Shown here: positions 36,056 to 43,050 of the stretch, piece by piece | Position numbering within the stretch: position 1 is the stretch's first letter | Layout of the letters: every line of letters starts with the position of its first letter | Assembly (NCBI RefSeq): GCF_036840915.1 | Contig: NZ_CP085725.1 | Coordinates: 1,178,001-1,242,000 of the forward strand | DNA length: 64,000 nt | Direction of reading: 5' to 3' | Origin: Flavobacterium hankyongi | GTDB taxonomy: Bacteria > Bacteroidota > Bacteroidia > Flavobacteriales > Flavobacteriaceae | The notes under the pieces: generated by a model | The model's input: the letters and a program-made list of their open reading frames with translations, nothing else | Databases searched by the model: none | Told to the model about the DNA's origin: nothing | Position numbers and translations under genes: made by a program

Positions 36056-36922
36056 TCAAACACTTTCTTCTTTACTGATTTTCAGCTGCAAATTGAGCAT
36101 TAATTCTTCAAGGAATTTGGTTTTACTGCTCTTCCTTTCTTTTATCTCATTGTAAGTTTTGTAAACATTGTCCAGCTTCACATTGAAGAAATCTTCGAAA
36201 GATGAGGTAATGGTATTAATATCGGCTGCTCCATGATTTAGCGCTCCACTGGAATAAAGTGCATAGATAAGCTCAATCAAGGCCGTTTTTGGAGCAGTCC
36301 AAACCAAAACCTTATGCCTTTTTTCTTCAAATATTTCAGCGTCGTTGACCTTTAGATTCTTCAGTGCTTCCCTTATGTAGTGAATGAATCGGTACATAGC
36401 TTTTACTTTAGACCAAAGCATATCCTGAGAAGTGGAAAATTCAGGAAACTGATAGTAATCGGTCATTGGAGTAAAGGGGAAGTTGTCTCTTTGATTCCTT
36501 GTAAAAAACTGATGATCCAGGTAACTATACCCTTGCTCCATATAATGCACAAAATCAGCATTTTTACAGAAAAACTTATTGACTTTTTTTAGTTCTTTTT
36601 GAAGAAATTCAATCTTATAAGAAGTACCTGCTTTGGGCGTGCGCAGCTCACACGACCTAACTTCTGTAAAATAGATGAGGTAACTCATAGGAATGGGCTT
36701 ATGATTTTTAAAGAACTCGATTTCATCCGGCACATTTTCAAAATCATGCTGCTCTACCTTATCTTTTAACACCGACAGTGTTCTGTTGCATAACTGAATA
36801 CCTTCGTTTGCTTTCTTTAAATGGTTATCGTTTGTTTCTAAAATGGCATTGCATTTTTGGTTGAAATCGTCAATGTGCGCTGTAATCGTTTTCATTTGCT
36901 GGGTTTGGCTAATAGTGAGCAT
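36056..36922 (-). CDS. RteC-family regulator of a conjugative-transposon type element
   Basis: A 288-residue protein with the layout of RteC: a helical N-terminal part (HIDDFNQKCNAILETNDNH), a central KNHKPIPMSYLIYFTEVRSCELRTP segment (split here as a landmark) and a C-terminal region KVLVWTAPKTALIELIYALYSSGALNHGAADI that is characteristic of the family. RteC activates excision genes in Bacteroides CTnDOT. It would act on the excisionase-like gene downstream. With no integrase, mobilisation or conjugation genes nearby, the element looks like a remnant. Confidence 0.85.
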   Translation of the reverse strand: MLTISQTQQMKTITAHIDDFNQKCNAILETNDNHLKKANEGIQLCNRTLSVLKDKVEQHDFENVPDEIEFFKNHKPIPMSYLIYFTEVRSCELRTPKAGTSYKIEFLQKELKKVNKFFCKNADFVHYMEQGYSYLDHQFFTRNQRDNFPFTPMTDYYQFPEFSTSQDMLWSKVKAMYRFIHYIREALKNLKVNDAEIFEEKRHKVLVWTAPKTALIELIYALYSSGALNHGAADINTITSSFEDFFNVKLDNVYKTYNEIKERKSSKTKFLEELMLNLQLKISKEESV

Positions 36923-36932
36923 TTTTGGTTTG

Positions 36933-37496
36933 TTACTTTATTTCGTTTTGTAAACTGTTTAATGCCTCGAATGAATAATTGTCTTTGGCTTGTATGTAGG
37001 CTATTTTTGGCGTTATTTCTGCCCCCAGTTTTCGTTTTTCGAAAGTGGCAGAAAAGCCAAAATCTATTTTTGAAAAACCTAAAGTATTAGTTCTCTTAAT
37101 AATCTGAAACAATAACTGACGATATAAATTCAATTCCTGTACATAGCTGTAATTCATCCCAATTAGCGTTGGAACATAGGTTCTATTCAAATTTTTATAC
37201 CCGAATACCACGCCAATCATTTCAGGTTCTGTCAATTCATTTGCTTTTAAGTATAGTAGTATAAATTCCCATGAAGCATAGTCATTCATTTTCTTGAAAA
37301 CATTTAATGGATAGGTGAATGTGTTAATTGCAAAATTGTTCTCTTTTACGTTTGTATATAGCTTGTAAGCTTTTTCTAACTCTAAATCTGACAAGCTACT
37401 TTTAACCTGAATATCAAAGCAGAATTCAAAAGGAAAGATTTCCTTATTAAAATGTTTTCTGGAACGAGGGGGATAATTTCTTAGTAAAATCTTCAA
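36933..37496 (-). pseudogene. C-terminal acyltransferase part, frame-shifted off the PLP enzyme
   Basis: This frame (187 codons counted from a TTG at 37496) continues the GNAT/FemAB-like C-terminal domain of the upstream PLP enzyme. The upstream chain reads KKLSP and then leaves frame; this frame reads PRSRKHFNKEIFPFEF, and joining them gives KKLSPRSRKHFNKE, a typical stretch for such acyltransferases. Later motifs are ILLYLKANE, YVPTLIGMNYSYVQEL, LYRQLLFQIIKR and KIDFGFSATFEKRKLGAE. The overlap spans 50 bp around a G5 run (37468-37472 on the plus strand); one fewer base restores the frame. It is unlikely to be a gene by itself. Confidence 0.75.
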
Positions 37497-39360
37497 TAGT
37501 AGCCCAAGTATTATCTGTTACCGTACAAGCTTCCGGCATATCTACTTTTACAAAACCCTGATTGTGCAGCAAATCATTCCAACTGTTATTTGATTCAAAA
37601 TCTCTCAATACCAGCATGTCTGCATTTATATCATGGTACACCTCCTCTACTTTTGAAAGCAACATTTTTATTGCCTTATTTTGTAAATGATGCTGATTAT
37701 TGCAATAATAGTGCTGCCCTTCGGTAAAAAGTGATCCCATGCTCAATACTTTTGAAGTATGGTACAAAGGATTTGATTTTCGTTTTTCCTCCAACTGTTT
37801 TGAAATGGATTCTGGTAACAGCATATCGTCTTTCCATAGTGCACAAGTGAAGAACGTTACAAGGATTGGAGTGTTATCGGTATCTTTTACAACACAATAG
37901 TAAAAATCCCAATTATCCTGTGGATTCGGATTGTTCTTGAATGTTTCTTCTAAATAACACATTCCTTCCCAATCGAAAACGCTTTGACCTCCCAGTGCAC
38001 TATTCCAAAGCTCTTTATCTATGCTATGAATTGATGTTTCAAACTGGAATTGCAACAACCCGGAATCAGTGTTTTCCTTTTTGACTTTATTAAATACTGT
38101 TTCAAGACGAAAACTTCTTTGGATTTTTTCCAAACTGTTATCGGTTTCTTCCAAAGCTTTCGGTAAATGAAATTGCAAAGCATCCGCCAGTGCTTTAATA
38201 TCTTCTTTTTGATTGTGCTGCGATATCGTTATGCGAATACCTGTGTTCTTAACAGGAACGGCAGGATACAATCCCGGATTAACAAAAAAGCCTTCCTTAA
38301 AAAGCTTTTGGGTAAGATTATATGCAGTAGCCGGCATACCTGTTCCTATAAAGAAAACCGGTGAATCATTCTTAACAATTAGTGGCACATTTGAATTTTC
38401 TAATAATGAATTGAAGTAATATATTCGTTCCGTTAATTCATTTTGTAATACTGTGATTTCAGGAGATAAATGAATATCAGCTGAACGAGATGCAGCTGCG
38501 AGTGAAGCCGGTTCTAGTTGTGCGGAAAATGTTAGTGGACCTCCAAAGTTTTTTATTTGCTCTCTTAGCTTCCCGTCTGAACAAATAAGGATTGCTCCAC
38601 TTGCCCCAAAAGTTTTGCTTAAAGTAGTAACGATTAAAACATTGTTTGATAATTCATTAAAAGAGTCGAATACATAGCCTGTTCCGTTTTTACCTTTCCA
38701 ACTCATACCGTGAACATCATCAAAATACAAATGCAACTGAGGGTATTTCTGGGTTAGTTTTATCAATTCCGGGATTGGTGCAAAATCGCCAAACATAGAA
38801 TAAACACCATCAGCCATATACCATATCTTACCGTTTCTGTTCGTTAGTTCTTTGATTTTGTCTTCCAACATGTTTAGGTTATTATGGCGAATCATTTCTA
38901 CCGGAATACCTCTTAGTTTGAGCTGCTGACATGCATTTTGAACGCTCCAATGTACCTGATGATCTAAGATAACGGCATCTTCATCACGAACTACTGTTGG
39001 AATAACTGCCAAATGCCCTAGTGTACTGTTTTTAGTAATTACAGGTGTTATGCCATACATATTTTCAATTTTAGCTTCCAATTCAGCATACAATGGATTT
39101 GATATATACGTTTTGGAAAGCGGGAACTGTGTCCCGAATTTTTGAATTGCATTTATTGCTGCTTGCTTAATTCTTTCATCCTGCTCTAAACCGAGGTAAC
39201 CGGTTGTTCCGAAATGAAACATTTGCTTACCTTCAATTTGCAATGTTCTGCCATTTAAGAAAGAATCTTCAGCATACAAATGGAGTACGCCTTCATTTTT
39301 AGCACCCGAAATGACACTATTTACAGTGTCGATAAAGTTGTTGTGTTTAATTTTAGCCAT
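37447..39360 (-). CDS. Alpha-oxoamine synthase-type PLP enzyme fused to an acyltransferase domain, frameshifted
   Basis: A 637-residue ORF. Residues 1 to about 410 are a fold-type I PLP enzyme of the 2-amino-3-ketobutyrate ligase/BioF/serine palmitoyltransferase family: MFHFGTTGYLGLEQDERI, the cofactor Asp in YFDDVHGMSWKG, the PLP Lys in TTLSKTFGASGAIL, and the C-terminal RITISQHN. From about residue 425 a GNAT/FemAB-like domain begins. The chain is cut by a frameshift near its end, so the intact product would be about 810 residues. Enzymes of this family join an amino acid to an acyl-CoA. The product is unknown; lipid or signal synthesis are both possible. Confidence 0.8.
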   Translation of the reverse strand: MAKIKHNNFIDTVNSVISGAKNEGVLHLYAEDSFLNGRTLQIEGKQMFHFGTTGYLGLEQDERIKQAAINAIQKFGTQFPLSKTYISNPLYAELEAKIENMYGITPVITKNSTLGHLAVIPTVVRDEDAVILDHQVHWSVQNACQQLKLRGIPVEMIRHNNLNMLEDKIKELTNRNGKIWYMADGVYSMFGDFAPIPELIKLTQKYPQLHLYFDDVHGMSWKGKNGTGYVFDSFNELSNNVLIVTTLSKTFGASGAILICSDGKLREQIKNFGGPLTFSAQLEPASLAAASRSADIHLSPEITVLQNELTERIYYFNSLLENSNVPLIVKNDSPVFFIGTGMPATAYNLTQKLFKEGFFVNPGLYPAVPVKNTGIRITISQHNQKEDIKALADALQFHLPKALEETDNSLEKIQRSFRLETVFNKVKKENTDSGLLQFQFETSIHSIDKELWNSALGGQSVFDWEGMCYLEETFKNNPNPQDNWDFYYCVVKDTDNTPILVTFFTCALWKDDMLLPESISKQLEEKRKSNPLYHTSKVLSMGSLFTEGQHYYCNNQHHLQNKAIKMLLSKVEEVYHDINADMLVLRDFESNNSWNDLLHNQGFVKVDMPEACTVTDNTWATIEDFTKKLSPSFQKTF

Positions 39361-39550
39361 TTCTGTTTTGATTAGTAGTGTGTTACGTTTGGGTTATTAA
39401 GGCGCCAAAATTGTAGATAAATTTTGATGTGTTTTATAGTGATTTGTGCTTACTCCTATTTTGACAACTCATATTCCCGAATTGACAAACACAAATTTAT
39501 TTTAGGGAGAATTAGCTTATTTTGTAGGTTTTTTAATCCATTAATATTTC

Positions 39551-39558
39551 TATTTTTG
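39551..39558 (+). promoter_or_regulatory. Bacteroidota -7 promoter element for the 39588 gene
   Basis: TATTTTTG at 39551-39558 matches the TAnnTTTG -7 element of Bacteroidota promoters and lies 30 bp before the start codon. A TTTG at 39521-39524 is the nearest -33-like match, but the 26-bp spacer is a little long. Confidence 0.4.
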
Positions 39559-39587
39559 CAGAATTATACCATTTTATCTGATATATC

Positions 39588-39971
39588 ATGAATGCAGCTC
39601 ATGATTGTTACGAAAATGCACATGCACGATTTTGCATAGTGCATGGCATTCTCTATTTTGAATATAAGCCGGATACCGTTATTTCTTTAACTGTAGCCCG
39701 AAAAGTCGTGTCTGACCGGATTCAATTTCAAAACGAAATGATTTATCCTGTTTTATGCGACATAAGAGGTATAAAAGATTCGAACAAAGCCGGCAGGGAT
39801 TACCTTGCTCAATTTGGTTCGGTACTCACCAAAGCTGTTGCTATTCTTGGCAATCCGCAAGTTTCCGAAACCATGAGTGATTTTTATCTGAAGGTAAATA
39901 AACCTACTATCCCCACTTCTTTTTTCACTAATGAAGAGCATGCATTGGCATTCTTGAAAACTTATTTATAA
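39588..39971 (+). CDS. STAS-like small cytoplasmic protein
   Basis: A 127-residue protein with no signal peptide. A predicted alpha/beta layout (ARFCIVHGILYFEYKPDTVISLTVARKV split over two strands, then PVLCDIRGIKDSNKAGRDYL, ALAFLKTYL at the end) resembles STAS-type regulators and a family I recall as DUF7793. It is divergent from the PLP enzyme gene (227-bp shared promoter region) and 17 bp upstream of the AraC-type regulator, so the two likely form one operon and one regulatory module. Confidence 0.6.
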   Translation: MNAAHDCYENAHARFCIVHGILYFEYKPDTVISLTVARKVVSDRIQFQNEMIYPVLCDIRGIKDSNKAGRDYLAQFGSVLTKAVAILGNPQVSETMSDFYLKVNKPTIPTSFFTNEEHALAFLKTYL

Positions 39972-39988
39972 TTAAATATCAGTGTTTT

Positions 39989-40897
39989 ATGAATAGGGAA
40001 ATCAACCAGAAACGGATTCACAGCATCCGGCAGATGTTGCTTGAAATGGCCAGTGGCAATTTTAGTCAGCGAATAGCACGAACCGATGAAGATGATGAAT
40101 TGGAGTCTTTAACTGTGCTTATCAATATGGTGGCTGAGGAAATGCAGGAAACACTGTTTCCTAAAGGTTACATCAATACGCATCATTTACAGCAAAACCT
40201 GACCAGCTTGAGTTTTATTGTTGATGAGGACTTTATAATCCTAAGTACTATTCCCGAAGCCAACACCCTTTTAAATTATGATACCGTTTCAATCGAAGGT
40301 TTAGCGTTTTCGAAATTGTTAACGGATACCTCAGCTCAAAATTTTGAGCGATTATTGGCTACTATTTTGGTCAATGAAAAAGTTTCCACTCTTTCCCTGA
40401 ATTATCTTACTTCAAACCAAACGGAAATAACGTCATTGTTCAGTAGCATCTCCAGAATCTCAAATGAAAATAAATTTATTATTCATTCTATTTTTGTTGA
40501 TTCTTTAGAAAATGGAAATAACCATGAAGATTTCGATACTCCAATTCGATTACCCAAAACGAGACGAGACGACGCCCGATTAATGCAGCAAGTATATGAT
40601 TATATTCTATCTAATTTAGAAAACCCGCTTCCTTCACTAAAAGAACTTTCCAAGATTTTTGGAACGAATGAACACAAACTAAAAGAAGCTTTTAAATACT
40701 TCTTTAACACCAGCATTTATCAGTTTTATAATGACGAACGATTAAAAAGAGTGCATTTACTTATTGAACAAACCAATATGCCTTTGAAGAGCATTGCTTA
40801 TATGAATGGCTTTAATACGTATCCTAATTTTTCGAAAGCTTTTAAGAAGAAATATGGGTACTCGCCTACTGATTTGAAAAGGGATTGCAGTAAATAG
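39989..40897 (+). CDS. AraC-family regulator with HAMP-like and PAS-like N-terminal parts
   Basis: A 302-residue cytoplasmic protein. Residues 1-50 (MLLEMASGNFSQRIARTDEDDEL) look like a HAMP-type segment without membrane helices. Residues about 70-170 resemble a PAS domain (LSFIVDEDFIILSTIPEANTLL). The C-terminal 100 residues are an AraC HTH: NPLPSLKELSKIFGTNEHKL and LKSIAYMNGFNTYPNFSKAFKKKYGYSPTDL (quoted in part for position, about 265-295). It probably controls the divergent PLP enzyme gene and perhaps the genes downstream. The ligand is unknown. Confidence 0.8.
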   Translation: MNREINQKRIHSIRQMLLEMASGNFSQRIARTDEDDELESLTVLINMVAEEMQETLFPKGYINTHHLQQNLTSLSFIVDEDFIILSTIPEANTLLNYDTVSIEGLAFSKLLTDTSAQNFERLLATILVNEKVSTLSLNYLTSNQTEITSLFSSISRISNENKFIIHSIFVDSLENGNNHEDFDTPIRLPKTRRDDARLMQQVYDYILSNLENPLPSLKELSKIFGTNEHKLKEAFKYFFNTSIYQFYNDERLKRVHLLIEQTNMPLKSIAYMNGFNTYPNFSKAFKKKYGYSPTDLKRDCSK

Positions 40898-40939
40898 TTT
40901 TTATTGCTTATTTCTTTGTGTGGCTTCGAGAGCCTCAGC

Positions 40940-41014
40940 CACCGGAGATACAATCACCGGAGATACAATCATCAGAGATACAATCACCGGATATACAATC
41001 ATCAGAGAAACAGT
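40940..41014 (+). repeat. Five-unit 15-bp tandem repeat
   Basis: Five head-to-tail 15-mers starting at 40940, 40955, 40970, 40985 and 41000, alternating between CACCGGAGATACAAT and CATCAGAGATACAAT with a few substitutions in the last two. One frame reads TGDTI-like pentapeptides but has no start codon. It lies in the gap between the AraC regulator and the MauE-type gene. Confidence 0.85.
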
Positions 41015-41147
41015 CTTGGAAGAAATATCTATTGAATATTCTTAATTATATTTTTCTCCTTTTTAGACAAATCGTTGTCCCGAATTGAAAAGCCTTTATT
41101 AATTGTATTTCAGAATTTTACATCATTAAATCAAACGAGTTAATGTT

Positions 41148-42635
41148 ATGAAATGGAATGCAACTTTTAAAACTATTTTACTTGAAAGTATTTGTTTACT
41201 GTATGTTGTTTTATTTGCTTACGCGGCTTTAAGTAAACTACTTGAATTTGACAACTTTCAGGCACAACTTGGGCAATCCCCTCTTTTGAGTGCTTTTACA
41301 GGAGTTATGTCTTACAGCGTACTTGGGACTGAGCTTATTATTGCACTACTGCTTTGTTTTTCTAGAACACGGTATGTTGGTTTGTTATCTGCTTTAGGGC
41401 TGATGGTCCTTTTTACTGCTTATATCGTAATTATTTTAAACTACTCGTACTTTGTACCTTGTTCTTGTGGCGGCATTTTGGAATCGCTTGGATGGAAGGA
41501 ACATCTTGTTTTTAATATAGGTTTTGTGGTTTTGGCATTGATTGGTTTGCTTCTTATCACAAGTAATATTCGTAAAACTATTCTTCAGCTCTCTATTATT
41601 TTTCCCTCTTGTATTGCAATTATGGTTGGGCTTTATATAGCTTCGGAACGGACCATGCATCAGGAAAATCCCTTTATCCGTAGGTTTATCCAAGGCTCGG
41701 CATTTAAGACTGATGAAACAAAGTTGATTAATAACTCGCAATACATCGCAGGTTCTGATAATGAAACTGTTTACTTAGCCGATCATTTAGCTCCTTTGCA
41801 CATTACCGCTTATGACACCACATTAAAAACCAAGAAACGATTCAAAATTGAGCTGGAACGTGACGATTTTCCTTTTCGTACTGTACAAGTTAAAGTACTG
41901 CCTCCTTATTTCTATCTCATGGATGGCACGGTTCCGGTTATCTATCGTGGATTACTCTCGGATTGGAAAGGAAAAATCCTGATGAAGCCGAATGGCTATT
42001 ATTTCTCGAAAGCGGAAGTTACTACACCGACAACTGTCGTTTTCCGAGCTCAAAATATAAATAATGGGAACAATGTATTGGGAACATTTCAATTTGATGA
42101 TTCTTTGAAAGTTACTTATGCTCCTAAACTTTTAGAAAAACAAGTTGACGGTTTTTTTGATACTGACGGGACTATGACATTTGACAACTTAACCAAAAAA
42201 TTTATATACACTTATTATTACCGAAATCAGTTTATTGTATCTGACCCAAGTTTAAAACTTGATTATCGTGGTAAGACCATTGATACTATTAGTCATGTAA
42301 ACTTTAAAACTGCCTACATAAAGGAAACCAAACAACGAAAAATGGCTTCACCACCCCTTACAGTAAATCAACTGACTGCTTTTTCAAACGGTTTGTTGTT
42401 TGTGAATTCTAAAATTGCTGGTCGCTATGAAGCTAAAGAAATGTGGCAGCAAGCTTCTATTGTGGATATTTATGACACACGGAACAATTCTTATTTATCG
42501 AGCATTTACATCTATCATGTGGGAAAAGAAAGGCTACAATCGATGTATGTTATTGGGGATAATCTATATGCCATTATTGGTTCCAACTTGCACCGATACC
42601 ATCTGAATACAAATCTTATCCGTAAAAAGACTTAA
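41148..42635 (+). CDS. MauE/DoxX-type membrane protein with large C-terminal domain
   Basis: A 495-residue protein. Residues 1-165 have four membrane helices of the MauE/DoxX kind, with YAALSKLLEF after the first helix and a CSCGGILESLGW motif near residue 105 that suits a redox-active membrane protein. After a further helix (about 145-165) there are about 320 residues of repeated short beta strands (YFYLMDGTVPVIYRGLLSDW, VTYAPKLLEKQVDGFFDTDG), perhaps a propeller outside the membrane. It lies just upstream of the DUF6520-type gene. MauE proteins support disulfide formation; the partner here may be the small secreted Cys protein. Confidence 0.7.
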   Translation: MKWNATFKTILLESICLLYVVLFAYAALSKLLEFDNFQAQLGQSPLLSAFTGVMSYSVLGTELIIALLLCFSRTRYVGLLSALGLMVLFTAYIVIILNYSYFVPCSCGGILESLGWKEHLVFNIGFVVLALIGLLLITSNIRKTILQLSIIFPSCIAIMVGLYIASERTMHQENPFIRRFIQGSAFKTDETKLINNSQYIAGSDNETVYLADHLAPLHITAYDTTLKTKKRFKIELERDDFPFRTVQVKVLPPYFYLMDGTVPVIYRGLLSDWKGKILMKPNGYYFSKAEVTTPTTVVFRAQNINNGNNVLGTFQFDDSLKVTYAPKLLEKQVDGFFDTDGTMTFDNLTKKFIYTYYYRNQFIVSDPSLKLDYRGKTIDTISHVNFKTAYIKETKQRKMASPPLTVNQLTAFSNGLLFVNSKIAGRYEAKEMWQQASIVDIYDTRNNSYLSSIYIYHVGKERLQSMYVIGDNLYAIIGSNLHRYHLNTNLIRKKT

Positions 42636-42717
42636 AATATACCGGCCGGTAGCAGGACTGAGATCGAAAACCTGTAGAAAAGAGTAGATCAAAAAACCAT
42701 ATCTAAATTTTATTATT

Positions 42718-43002
42718 ATGAAAACAATTGCAAAAGTGATTTTGCCAGTATTGGCATTCACAATGGCCAGCGCAGGTGCTATCAGTACTAATGACGCAAA
42801 AGTTAAGGAAGCTGAAAAACCTGTTCTAATTACAGGATTCATTCAAAATCCTTCTCCATCAAACTGTTTGGATGTTGCAGTAGAATGTTCTCCCATAAAC
42901 ACCGGACAGATCTGTATGACTAGCGAAGCTACTCCAAGACAGGTTTGGCGAAAAAACGCTGCTAACCAGTGTAGTCTGAACCTGTATAAAGTGCTTCACT
43001 AA
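42718..43002 (+). CDS. Small secreted DUF6520-like protein
   Basis: A 94-residue protein with signal peptide (IAKVILPVLAFTMASAGAIS). The mature 70 residues include NCLDVAVECSPINTGQICM and NQCSLNLYK, giving four Cys residues in the C-terminal 50 residues, which suggests disulfides. The layout matches DUF6520, a family of short exported Bacteroidota peptides often found as tandem copies next to MauE genes; here there is only one. It is followed by a strong shared terminator. A role as a secreted peptide or substrate of the adjacent MauE and S9 proteins is speculative. Confidence 0.65.
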   Translation: MKTIAKVILPVLAFTMASAGAISTNDAKVKEAEKPVLITGFIQNPSPSNCLDVAVECSPINTGQICMTSEATPRQVWRKNAANQCSLNLYKVLH

Positions 43003-43011
43003 TACAGTAAA

Positions 43012-43046
43012 AAAAGTGCCTCCATTAAAAGAATGGAGGCACTTTT
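43012..43046. terminator. Bidirectional terminator between the DUF6520-like and S9 peptidase genes
   Basis: Fifteen-bp perfect arms (AAAAGTGCCTCCATT at 43012-43026, complement at 43032-43046), a 5-nt loop, and A/T runs at both ends. It separates convergent transcripts. Confidence 0.9.
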
Positions 43047-43050
43047 ACAT

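Noticed and set aside
36933-37496. Independent GNAT-type gene starting with TTG at 37496
   Set aside because: It starts in the middle of the upstream protein's domain, and joining the frames gives a continuous acyltransferase; treated as a frameshift product.
40896-41044. A frame through the 15-bp repeats reading TGDTI-type pentapeptides to a stop near 41044
   Set aside because: No start codon or ribosome site, and the upstream part overlaps the end of the AraC gene; read as intergenic repeat instead.
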